Below are positions 36,081-43,835 of a DNA stretch of 64,000 nt, in pieces. Made by a program: the position numbers and the translations under genes. Location of the stretch: NCBI RefSeq assembly GCF_000204645.1, contig NC_015422.1, forward strand, positions 3,613,001 through 3,677,000, read 5' to 3'. Numbering within the stretch: position 1 is the stretch's first letter; each line of letters begins with the position of its first letter. The notes beneath the pieces were generated by a model. The model ran no database searches. It was not told where the DNA came from and was given only the letters and a program-made list of their open reading frames with translations. The stretch comes from Alicycliphilus denitrificans K601 (GTDB taxonomy: Bacteria; Pseudomonadota; Gammaproteobacteria; Burkholderiales; Burkholderiaceae_C).

Positions 36081-36928
36081 CACAACATTTGTCCCATGGG
36101 CCGCAGGCGCACGCGTGTGCCCTGCAGCAGGGTCTCGAAGTCTGGTGCAGCGATCACCGCGAATTCGTCCTGCCGCGCGCGCGCCAGCACGTCGGGTGCC
36201 TGGGCGGGCAGGCCCACGTGGCACATCAGCAGGTCACCATCGCGCGCGGCGCGCAGCCAGCGGCCGAGCCGCGCGCGGTACTGCTGCGCGCCCCCGGTGA
36301 AGTCGTACACACCCAGCAGCCGCGCGTTCTGGCGCAGCCCCTGGCGCCGCGCCAGCGCCGACAGCGCGCGTGCTCCCAGGAACGCGATCACATGGCTCTT
36401 GAAGCCCGTGCGCGCATCGGCATGCGCTGCGCCCTGCGGGCTGTGCGTGGCACGCAGCCACAGCCCGCCCGCCGGGTAGCGGCGCGCCAGCTCCTGCAAC
36501 AGCAGCGTGCGCACCACAGGCAACTGGTGCACATGCTGGTGGCCGTCGACGTAGGCTGGCGCGCGGCCCATGGCTCGCTCGAAGGCATCGAGCTGGGCTC
36601 TGATCTCGGTGCGCAAGTCCGCCGCGTCGAGCCGGCGCAGGTAGGCGCGCGCGATCAGGCGCCCCAAGGGTGTTCGCAGCGCAGGTTGCAGCGGGCATTC
36701 GGTCAGGTCCAGGTGTAGCCCCACCTCGACCCGCCGCGGATCAAGGATGCGCAGCGCCCGGGCGCCCTCTTCCCATGCCCGCCCACCCACCATGGCGGAC
36801 ACAGCCTGCACGCGCCCCTGGCGAGTCAGAGCGAACACAGCCTCGTTGATGCCCTCGTGCAGGCCGAAGTCATCCACGCAAATACTGATGTGACGCCAAC
36901 TGCTATGCTGCGGCGTTTCATGCCCCAT
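36062..36928 (-). CDS. ChbG/HpnK-type (YdjC) carbohydrate deacetylase
   Basis: A 288-residue predicted metal-dependent deacetylase of the YdjC/ChbG family. DDFG (in HISICVDDFGLHEGI) and DGHQHVH supply the metal-binding residues, with VEVGLHLDLTECPL as the third landmark. The family removes acetyl groups from N-acetylated sugars, including glycan-lipid intermediates. Start ATG 36928 was chosen because the ORF upstream is only an antisense extension. It sits next to GtrA, ArnT-like and GT2 genes, so a substrate on an undecaprenyl-linked sugar is inferred. Its last five residues derive from a dispersed repeat. Confidence 0.82.
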   Translation of the reverse strand: MGHETPQHSSWRHISICVDDFGLHEGINEAVFALTRQGRVQAVSAMVGGRAWEEGARALRILDPRRVEVGLHLDLTECPLQPALRTPLGRLIARAYLRRLDAADLRTEIRAQLDAFERAMGRAPAYVDGHQHVHQLPVVRTLLLQELARRYPAGGLWLRATHSPQGAAHADARTGFKSHVIAFLGARALSALARRQGLRQNARLLGVYDFTGGAQQYRARLGRWLRAARDGDLLMCHVGLPAQAPDVLARARQDEFAVIAAPDFETLLQGTRVRLRPMGQMLCQQLLF

Positions 36929-36946
36929 CGTTCCCGTTCTCCCTCG

Positions 36947-37357
36947 ATGTCGCGCCGCAGCACCCGGTTGCAGCACGGCCGCATCGGCTGGTTCATCGTG
37001 GTGGGCTGCGCCGCTGCCGCCGTGCACTGGTGCGTGGCCACATCCCTCGTCGCCCTGGCCGGCTGGCCGCCCCTGCGGGCCAATGTCGCGGGCTGGCTCG
37101 TGGCGCTGGGCGTTTCGTTCACCGGCCACCACCGGCTCAGCTTTCGCGGGCATGGTAGCTCCATCGGCCGCGCGGGGTTGCGCTTCTTCGCGATATCAGC
37201 CGGGGGTTTTCTCGTCAACGAGTCGGCCTATGCCCTGCTGCTGCGTTGGACCAGCGTCCGCTACGACGTGCTGCTGGCCGCGGTGCTCGTCGGCGTGGCC
37301 GGGGTCACCTACCTGCTGAGCCGCCATTGGGCCTTTCTGCGCAGTCCAGTGCCGTAG
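36947..37357 (+). CDS. GtrA-family membrane protein
   Basis: About 136 residues with four hydrophobic segments: GWFIVVGCAAAAVHWCVATSL, GWLVALGVSFTGHH, RFFAISAGGFLVNESAYALLL and VLLAAVLVGVAGVTYLLSRHWAF. The pattern and the FLVNESAYALLL helix mark the GtrA family, thought to flip undecaprenyl-phosphate sugars. The true start is unclear; ATG 36905 would overlap the divergent deacetylase by 24 bp, so 36947 was taken. Its 3' end overlaps the convergent ArnT-like gene by 53 bp. Other GtrA-type genes are often beside a GT2 gene, as here. Confidence 0.75.
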   Translation: MSRRSTRLQHGRIGWFIVVGCAAAAVHWCVATSLVALAGWPPLRANVAGWLVALGVSFTGHHRLSFRGHGSSIGRAGLRFFAISAGGFLVNESAYALLLRWTSVRYDVLLAAVLVGVAGVTYLLSRHWAFLRSPVP

Positions 37358-38882
37358 CCAGCGCACCCTTGCGCGCATCGACGCGCCAGAGGCTTTCGCC
37401 ACGGTCCATGTACATGACCTGGGCCTGCTCCAAAAACGCATAGTGCTCGTTCAGCTGACTCGCGCCCACCACCCATGCCACGCCTTCGCGGCACAGCGCC
37501 GCTGGCAAGGCCTCGGGGGTCAACAGCAGGCGTTGCGCCAGCAGGGGAGCGAACGCCCCGGCGTCTGCCACCTCCTTGCGCCAGTTGTCGCGCCGTGCAA
37601 CGTCGGGACTGTTCCAGTCATCGACCACGAACGCAGGCTCCCGCAAGCGCGCATAGAAGGGCACGTCATACGGGTAAGCCTTGAGCATGAACACCGGTTC
37701 CCCTGGCTGGTGATGCTCGCGCAGCGCCAGACCCAGGCCGCGCGTGGAGTGGTACTGGCTTGCCGCCAAGCCGGCCACCAGCCCCAGCCCCAGCAGCGCG
37801 CCGCAGGCCAGCGTGGCCCGCCACCGGTTGCGGCGCGATGCGGATTCATTCGCGCGCATGCTCGCATCGGCGATTAGCCAGGCCAGCGGCGGCACGGCCG
37901 GCAGGATGTAGCCCAGTAGCTTGGACTGCGGCAGCGAGAAGAACAGCAGCACGCAGCCCACCGCCAGCGCCATCAAGAGGCGCACCGCACCATGCGCCCC
38001 GCCAGCCGTGAAGTAGCCGCGCGCGAACACGCCGCGCACCCACAAGATGGCAGGCAGGCTGAATACCGCCACCACCACGGGATAGAACCAGAACGGCTGC
38101 GCATTGTTGAACCCGCCCGCCGCGAAGCGCTGGAAATGCTGCACCACGAAGAAATAGTGCAGGAACCCGTCGAAGCGCTGCTGCATGGCCACGAACCAGG
38201 GCGCAGCCACGGCCAGGAACAGCACCAGCCCCGGCAGCGACAGCAGCGCTGCCACCGTGCGCCAGCGCCGGCGAAGCACGAGCCAAAGGCCTACGACCAT
38301 GGCCGGAATCACGAAGCCGATCAGCCCCTTGGCCAGCACGCCCAGCGCCGCGAGGCCATAGGCCAGCCACAGCACGCGGCGGTAGGCCAGCCCCTGCTCG
38401 AAGCACAGCGCCGCATGCGCGAGCGCCAGCACCGTGGCGGTGATGCAGCCCGCCACGAGCATGTCGAGGTTGGCGAACTGCCCGCCCGCGAAGAACAGCG
38501 GCTGCACCAGCAGCAGCACGAGCACGCGGCGCGCGGCCGCGCCGCCGCTCCAGCGCTGCGTGAACAGGTATAGCGAGAACGCGCCCAGCGTGGCGCCCAC
38601 GAGCGATGCGGCGCGCGCCGCGATCTCGGTAAGCCCCGCCACCGACAGGGCCGCGCCCGTGATCCAGTAGAACAGCGGCGGCTTGTGGAAGAACGGCATG
38701 CCGTCCAGCGCGGGCGTGAGCCAGTCGCCCGAGCGCAGCATCTCCCACGCCACCGTGGCATAGCGGCCCTCGTCGGGCAGCATCAGCGGGCGCATCCAGG
38801 CCGTGGCGGCCAGCCAGGCGAAAGTGAGTGCCAGCACGGCCAGGCTGCCCTGCCAGGCCGTGCGAGAAGCCGCGGCCCTCAT
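37305..38882 (-). CDS. ArnT-like membrane glycosyltransferase (GT-C/PMT family)
   Basis: A 525-residue protein with 10-12 membrane segments. The first periplasmic loop has PDEGRYATVAWEMLRSGDWLTP, the acidic motif shared by ArnT and PMT enzymes, followed by GMPFFHKPPLFYWITG. The family uses undecaprenyl-phosphate sugars to decorate lipid A or proteins. It starts within the 4-bp ATGA overlap of the GT2 gene, so the two are translated together. The C-terminal soluble part contains YPYDVPFYARL. Preferred sugar and acceptor are unknown. Confidence 0.87.
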   Translation of the reverse strand: MRAAASRTAWQGSLAVLALTFAWLAATAWMRPLMLPDEGRYATVAWEMLRSGDWLTPALDGMPFFHKPPLFYWITGAALSVAGLTEIAARAASLVGATLGAFSLYLFTQRWSGGAAARRVLVLLLVQPLFFAGGQFANLDMLVAGCITATVLALAHAALCFEQGLAYRRVLWLAYGLAALGVLAKGLIGFVIPAMVVGLWLVLRRRWRTVAALLSLPGLVLFLAVAAPWFVAMQQRFDGFLHYFFVVQHFQRFAAGGFNNAQPFWFYPVVVAVFSLPAILWVRGVFARGYFTAGGAHGAVRLLMALAVGCVLLFFSLPQSKLLGYILPAVPPLAWLIADASMRANESASRRNRWRATLACGALLGLGLVAGLAASQYHSTRGLGLALREHHQPGEPVFMLKAYPYDVPFYARLREPAFVVDDWNSPDVARRDNWRKEVADAGAFAPLLAQRLLLTPEALPAALCREGVAWVVGASQLNEHYAFLEQAQVMYMDRGESLWRVDARKGALATALDCAERPNGGSAGR

Positions 38883-39898
38883 GCTTCGTCTTTCCGCAAT
38901 CCCTGGCCGAGTTCGCGCTTGACCACGTACAGCGGCCGCCGCTTCACTTCCTCGTAGATGCGCCCCACGTATTCACCCACCACGCCCAGCGACACGAGCT
39001 GTATGCCCACGAACAGCATCAGACTCACGACGATGGTAGTCCAGCCGCTCACGTCATGGCCGTACAGCAGGTACACCAGGGTCAGGTAGGCGCCGTAGCC
39101 GAACGCCGCCAGCGCCAGCACGAAGCCCAGAGCGATCACCGCACGCAGCGGCCATACGGTAAAAGCCGTGAGGCCTGCGAACGCGAGCCGCAGGAGCCGC
39201 AGCTTGTTGAAATAGCTGCGGCCATGCTGGCGCTCGTCGGGCAGGTAGGGTACGGCCACCGACTCGAAGCCGACCCAGGCGTACAAGCCCTTCATGAAGC
39301 GGTTGCGCTCGGGCAGCGCAAGCAGCGCCTGCACCACCCTGCGGTCCATGAGCCGGAAATCACCCGCTCCCTGCGGCACCTCGAAGCGGTCGCCGTGGTT
39401 AATGAGCCTGTAGAACCAGCCCGTGCCCACGCGCTTGAAGGCGGTCTCGGCCTCGCGGTGCTCGCGCACGGCATAGACCACGTCGGCCCCGGCGCGCCAG
39501 TGGCGCACGAAGGTGTCGAGCAGCGCTGGAGGGTGCTGCATGTCGGAGTCCATCATCACCACGACCGCACCCGCGGCCGCCTCCAGGCCCGCGGTCAGCG
39601 CGGCCTCCTTGCCGAAGTTGCGGGACAGCTGCAACGCGTGCACTCCCGGTTGCCGGATCCACCGGTCCATGCGCTCGCCAGTCGCATCAGTGCTGCCGTC
39701 GTCGACCAGCACGATCTCCCATTGCGGGGCCAGGCTCGCGAGCCTTGCGCTCAGCAACGGCAGCAGGTTCTCCAGGTTATCGGCTTCGTTGTAGCAGGGC
39801 ACGACGCAGGAGATCGACGGCAGCGCGCGCTGCACGGCCGCCTCGTGCGAGGCTGCCATCGGTAGTGTTGTCTCTGATGGAAACGGCGGGTGGCTCAC
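38879..39898 (-). CDS. GT2-family undecaprenyl-phosphate glycosyltransferase (ArnC/GtrB-like)
   Basis: The catalytic domain has SCVVPCYNEADNLENLL, VLVDDGSTDAT, MMDSDMQHPP and QLSRNFGKEAALTAGLEAA, as in dolichyl-phosphate-mannose-synthase-like enzymes. Two C-terminal membrane helices (VIALGFVLALAAFGYGAYLTLV and TTIVVSLMLFVGIQLVSLG) anchor it. It would make the undecaprenyl-phosphate sugar used by the ArnT-like protein, with GtrA as flippase. GTG 39898 is chosen since GGAG lies 7 bp upstream; ATG 39859 lacks a ribosome-binding site. The product is 339 residues. Confidence 0.88.
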   Translation of the reverse strand: MSHPPFPSETTLPMAASHEAAVQRALPSISCVVPCYNEADNLENLLPLLSARLASLAPQWEIVLVDDGSTDATGERMDRWIRQPGVHALQLSRNFGKEAALTAGLEAAAGAVVVMMDSDMQHPPALLDTFVRHWRAGADVVYAVREHREAETAFKRVGTGWFYRLINHGDRFEVPQGAGDFRLMDRRVVQALLALPERNRFMKGLYAWVGFESVAVPYLPDERQHGRSYFNKLRLLRLAFAGLTAFTVWPLRAVIALGFVLALAAFGYGAYLTLVYLLYGHDVSGWTTIVVSLMLFVGIQLVSLGVVGEYVGRIYEEVKRRPLYVVKRELGQGLRKDEA

Positions 39899-40054
39899 AA
39901 AAAACTCCCTCCCTACCCACGAACATCGGGCAACGCGGAAGTCTGCCGCACGGACCCTGAAGGAAGCCTTAACAAGACAAGGCGCCAGCATGAATTGCAT
40001 GAAAATTCTCATGCGCCGCACCGGCACATCAGGCTTTACGCCCGCTCGAAGCGC

Positions 40055-40573
40055 TCAATCCTTCCAGTCGGCCGGCGCATCCACGCGTTCGATGCGCTGC
40101 GCCGCCACTGCCTGCAACCGTGCGGGGGCCACCCAGCCGGGCCGCAGCTCGGCCAGCGGCAGCAGCACGAAGGCACGCTCCCACATGCGCGGGTGGGGCA
40201 CGGTGAGCTCGGCGCCGCCGAGGCGCTGCTCGCCGTAGAGCAGCAAGTCCAGGTCCAGCGTGCGGGGCGCGTTGCGGTAGGGGCGCTCGCGGCCGGCGGC
40301 CTGTTCGATGGCCTGCAGCGCGTGCAGCAGGCGCAGCGGGGCCAGGCAGGTGCGCAGCTCGGCCACGGCGTTGAGGTAGTCGGGTCCGCCCGCAGCCACG
40401 GGCGCGCTGCGGTACAGCGAGGAGACCCGCAGCACCCGGGTGTCCGGCAGCGCCCCCATGGCCCGCACGGCGCCGCGCAGGGCGGCGCGCGCATCGCCCA
40501 GGTTGGCACCCAGGCCGATCCATGCGGTCACGGCCGCGCCGTCGGCCTCCCCGGTGGCCGGGGCGGGGCTCAC
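40055..40573 (-). CDS. folK: 6-hydroxymethyl-7,8-dihydropterin pyrophosphokinase
   Basis: A 172-residue enzyme with IGLGANLGD at the N-terminus, VSSLYRSAPV, and the signature RPYRNAPRTLDLDLLLYG (ATP and pterin site), then LTVPHPRMWERAFVLLPL. It transfers pyrophosphate from ATP to the pterin in folate synthesis. The GTG start at 40573 overlaps the pcnB stop as GTGA. It is the last gene of a four-gene overlapping unit that begins with hda. Confidence 0.95.
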   Translation of the reverse strand: MSPAPATGEADGAAVTAWIGLGANLGDARAALRGAVRAMGALPDTRVLRVSSLYRSAPVAAGGPDYLNAVAELRTCLAPLRLLHALQAIEQAAGRERPYRNAPRTLDLDLLLYGEQRLGGAELTVPHPRMWERAFVLLPLAELRPGWVAPARLQAVAAQRIERVDAPADWKD

Positions 40574-42138
40574 GCGTCGCCGGCCGCGGACGCCGGGCCG
40601 CCGTTGGCGCCGCCGGCCGGGCTCTTGCGGCGACGGCGGCGGCGCTTTTTAGGCGCCGCGGCGTCGGCGGGGGCGGCCTCCTCCTCGGACGGCGCATCGG
40701 CCACGGCCTCGGCCGCCCTGGGTGCGCGCCGTGCGGCGGGCTGAGCCTTGCGCTGGCGCACGCGCTGTTCCTCGCGCACCTGATCGATCATGTCCTCGCG
40801 GCGCGCGTCGTCGGCCAGCGAGAACTCCTGCCACCATTCGGCCAGCCCTTCCTCGACCTCGCCCACGTCGGCGCGCAGGCGCAGGAAGTCGAAGCCGGCG
40901 CGAAAGCGTATGTGGGCGATCATGCTGAAGGGCGTGCTGCCCGAGCGCTTCTCGAAGCGCGGCTGCATGACCCAGATCTCGCGCATGTCGGCCGCCAGCT
41001 TGCCGCGGCCGGACACGTCGCCGATGCGCTTGTCGAACACGTCGTCGATCGCTTCCTGCAGCGCCGGGAAGGCGTGCTGCTGCGCGGCGAGGCGCTGCTC
41101 CCAGCCGGCCTTCACGTCCTGCCACAGCACGCAGGCCAGCAGGAAGCTGGGCGCCACGGTCTTGCCCTCGCCCACGCGGCGGTCGGTGTCGGCCAGCGCG
41201 GCCTGCACGAAGGGCTGGTCCGCGCGGCCCACCACCACGTCCAGCAGCGGGTAGATGCCCTTCTCCAGCCCCAGGCCCCTGAGCTGCGCGACGGAGGCCA
41301 GCGCATGGCCGGTCTGCAGCAGCTTGAGCATCTCGTCGAACAGGCGGCTTTGCGGCACCTCCTGCAGCAGCGGCTCGCAGGCCAGCAGGGGCTTGGCCGT
41401 CTTGGGCTCCAGCGCGAAGCCCAGCGGGCTAAGCTTGGCGGCGAAGCGCACCGCGCGGATGATGCGCACCGGGTCCTCGCGGTAGCGCGTGGCCGGATCG
41501 CCGATCATGCGCAGCACGCGGCGCTTGGCGTCCTCTATGCCCTTGTGGAAATCCACCACGACCTGCGTCTCGGGGTCGTAGTACATGGCGTTGACGGTGA
41601 AGTCGCGCCGCGTGGCGTCCTCATCCTGCGGGCCCCAGACGTTGTCGCGCAGCACGCGGCCGCTGGCGTCCACGGCGTGCTGCATGCCGGAAAGCTGCGC
41701 CTTGCTGGTCTTCTCGTTGCCGCTGACCTGCTCGGCGGCGGCGTTGTCCATGTAGGCACGGAAGGTGGAGACCTCGATCACCTCGTGCTCGCGCCCGCGG
41801 CCGTGCACCACGTGCACGATGCGAAAGCGCTTGCCGATGATGAAGGCGCGCCGGAACAGGCCCTTGACCTGCTCGGGCGTGGCGTTGGTGGCCACGTCGA
41901 AGTCCTTTGGCTTGAGGCCCAGCAGCAGGTCGCGCACGGCGCCGCCGACGATGTAGGCCTCGTAGCCCGCCTGCTTGAGCGTGCGCACCACGTCGGTGGC
42001 GCGGCGGTCCACGAGTTCGGGGTCGATGCCGTGCACCGAGGCGGGCACCTCTTCGCGCTTGCCGAAGCGGCGCCTGGCGCCTCGGCCCGCGCCGGCGGCG
42101 CCCTTGCCCAGCAGTTTGTCGATGAAGGTCTTGATCAT
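40570..42138 (-). CDS. pcnB: Poly(A) polymerase I
   Basis: A 522-residue nucleotidyltransferase. The catalytic region has YIVGGAVRDLLLGLKPKDFDVATNATPEQV with DFDVAT giving the metal Asp pair, followed by RRDFTVNAMYYDPETQVVVDFHKGIEDAKRRVLRMIG and REDPVRIIRAVRFAAKL. The PcnB-specific long C-terminus (about 390 on) ends in a basic KKRRRRRRKS tail that helps RNA binding. It adds 3' poly(A) tails that promote RNA decay. Start ATG 42138 overlaps the HAD gene stop. Neighbouring genes are hda, HAD and folK. Confidence 0.95.
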   Translation of the reverse strand: MIKTFIDKLLGKGAAGAGRGARRRFGKREEVPASVHGIDPELVDRRATDVVRTLKQAGYEAYIVGGAVRDLLLGLKPKDFDVATNATPEQVKGLFRRAFIIGKRFRIVHVVHGRGREHEVIEVSTFRAYMDNAAAEQVSGNEKTSKAQLSGMQHAVDASGRVLRDNVWGPQDEDATRRDFTVNAMYYDPETQVVVDFHKGIEDAKRRVLRMIGDPATRYREDPVRIIRAVRFAAKLSPLGFALEPKTAKPLLACEPLLQEVPQSRLFDEMLKLLQTGHALASVAQLRGLGLEKGIYPLLDVVVGRADQPFVQAALADTDRRVGEGKTVAPSFLLACVLWQDVKAGWEQRLAAQQHAFPALQEAIDDVFDKRIGDVSGRGKLAADMREIWVMQPRFEKRSGSTPFSMIAHIRFRAGFDFLRLRADVGEVEEGLAEWWQEFSLADDARREDMIDQVREEQRVRQRKAQPAARRAPRAAEAVADAPSEEEAAPADAAAPKKRRRRRRKSPAGGANGGPASAAGDA

Positions 42139-42809
42139 TGTTGTGAGGGAAACAGGTCCAGGATGGGCCAGCCGCGCTCCCGGGCCAGCACCCGCAGGCG
42201 CGGGTCGGGGTTGGTGGCGACGGGGTGGTCCACCTTTTCGAGCAGGGGCACGTCGTTCATGGAGTCGCTGTAGAAGGTGCTGTCCACGTCCTGCCACCGC
42301 AGGCCGCGCTCGGCCAGCCATTGTTCCATGCGGCGCACCTTGCCCTCGCGCATGGTGGGCACGCCGCGTATGCCGCCGGTGATCCAGCCGTCTGCGCCGC
42401 GTTCGAGCTCCAGGGCCAGCAGCTGCTGCACGCCCAGGGCCTGGGCGATGGGGCGCGTGATGAACTCGTTGGTAGCCGTGATGATGACGATCTCGTCGCC
42501 CGCGTCGCGGTGGCGCTGCAGCAGCGCACGCGCCTCGTCGTGGATGGCCGGCGCGATCACGTCGCGCATGAACTGCGCGTGCGCCCGGGCCGCGGCCTGC
42601 GCGCCACGCTGGCGCACGGCCTCGGTGGCGAAGCGCACGTAGTCGTGTACATCCAGCCGGCCCGCCACGTAGTCGTCGTAGAAAGCCTTGTTGCGCCGGC
42701 CGAACTCCTCACGGTCGGTCCAGCCGATGCGGATGGTGAACTCGCCCCACTCGTAGTCGGAATCGAGCGGCAGCAGCGTGTGGTCGAGGTCGAACAGGGC
42801 CAGTCTCAT
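42135..42809 (-). CDS. HAD-superfamily IB hydrolase (SerB-like phosphatase)
   Basis: A 224-residue HAD-family phosphatase: motif I LALFDLDHTLLPLDSD (nucleophile Asp), EIVIITATNEFITRPIAQALG (motif II) and YSDSMNDVPLLEKVDHPVATNPD (motif III/IV acidic pair). The C1-type helical cap follows motif I. The family hydrolyses phosphoserine, histidinol phosphate or similar small phosphates; the true substrate is unknown. It overlaps hda upstream and pcnB downstream by 4 bp (ATGA), forming one operon. Confidence 0.92.
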   Translation of the reverse strand: MRLALFDLDHTLLPLDSDYEWGEFTIRIGWTDREEFGRRNKAFYDDYVAGRLDVHDYVRFATEAVRQRGAQAAARAHAQFMRDVIAPAIHDEARALLQRHRDAGDEIVIITATNEFITRPIAQALGVQQLLALELERGADGWITGGIRGVPTMREGKVRRMEQWLAERGLRWQDVDSTFYSDSMNDVPLLEKVDHPVATNPDPRLRVLARERGWPILDLFPSQQ

Positions 42810-43513
42810 TCGGTCTCCAGCATGGTCTTGAGCAGCGGGATGGTGATGGCCCGCTGGGTGCGCAGCGCGAAGCTGTCGAGCCGGTCCAGCAGCTGCACGA
42901 GGCTGCCCAGGTCGCGCGAGAAGCGCTTGAGCATGTAGTCCATCACCTCGTCGCCCAGGAATACGCCGCGCGCGTCGGCCTCCTGGCGCAGCACGGCGCG
43001 GCGGGCCGGCTCGTCGAGCAGGTGCAGCTGGAACACATGGCCCCAGCCCAGGCGGCTGCGCAGGTCGTCGCGCAGCGGCAGGTCGGCCGGCGGCAGGTCG
43101 CCGGCGGCCAGCACCCAGCGCGGCGCGCCCGTTGCCGGGCTGGTGGCGTTGACGAACCAGTTGAACGCCGCCGCCTGCTGCCCGGTGGAGTACAGGTGCA
43201 CCTCGTCAAGCAGCACGGCGGCCCAGTCCTCGTCGAACGCGGGCGGGTTCTCGGTGGAGGCCTGCATCCACCCCACGCGCACGCCTTGCGTGCGCAGGGC
43301 CTCCTGCACGGCCTTGAGCAGATGCGTCTTGCCGCTGCCCGCCTCGCCCCACAGGTACACGGGCAGGCAGGAGCGCAGCGCGCCGCCGCTGGCGCCCTCG
43401 ACCGCCAGGCGCAGATGCTGCAGCGCGGCCTCGTTGGGGCCGGCGAAGAAGCGCGCCAGGGTCGGTACGGGCGCCAGGCCGATGTCCAGCGCCAACTGCC
43501 GCATGGGGCTCAT
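42806..43513 (-). CDS. hda: DnaA regulatory inactivator Hda
   Basis: A 235-residue AAA+ protein, a shortened DnaA relative: the clamp-binding motif RQLALDIGL at the N-terminus, Walker A WGEAGSGKTHLL, the Walker B-like VLLDEVHLYS and AGDLPPADLPLRDDLRSRLGWGHVFQL, close to the Hda family. With the DNA clamp, Hda stimulates DnaA-ATP hydrolysis, limiting replication initiation. The start is uncertain between ATG 43513 and 43504; either leaves the QLALDI motif. It heads the hda-HAD-pcnB-folK operon. Confidence 0.92.
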   Translation of the reverse strand: MSPMRQLALDIGLAPVPTLARFFAGPNEAALQHLRLAVEGASGGALRSCLPVYLWGEAGSGKTHLLKAVQEALRTQGVRVGWMQASTENPPAFDEDWAAVLLDEVHLYSTGQQAAAFNWFVNATSPATGAPRWVLAAGDLPPADLPLRDDLRSRLGWGHVFQLHLLDEPARRAVLRQEADARGVFLGDEVMDYMLKRFSRDLGSLVQLLDRLDSFALRTQRAITIPLLKTMLETE

Positions 43514-43835
43514 GGCAGCCCCCGGTCGATGGCGCTGGCGGTGAATGTGGGCATGTGCGGAAAGTGCGGCATTTGAAAGCGACGCCTGCGGCACGCAGCA
43601 GCAGCAGGGTGCAAAACGGAGCGTAAACGGCTGATTTTAGTCGGCGCCTGCGCGGCGTGCCGGCATGCCGGCCAACCGCGCCCCCGCAGCCGCCTGCCCG
43701 CCCCGGGAAGACCCCGAGGGTATCTACCAGCGACCGCACCCCGCGCCCATGGCTAAGCTTTCTGGCTCGAACGATGGTGGCGCCGGGCGCACCTCCGACG
43801 CCGTGGGAACGGTTTGGCAACAGACGAGGTGACCT
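43514..43835. other. Intergenic stretch between hda and the GGT gene
   Basis: The gap holds divergent upstream regions of hda and of the gamma-glutamyltransferase gene. GAGGTGA at about 43827 is the ribosome-binding site of the latter. No protein-coding gene, repeat or clear promoter was identified. Confidence 0.5.
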
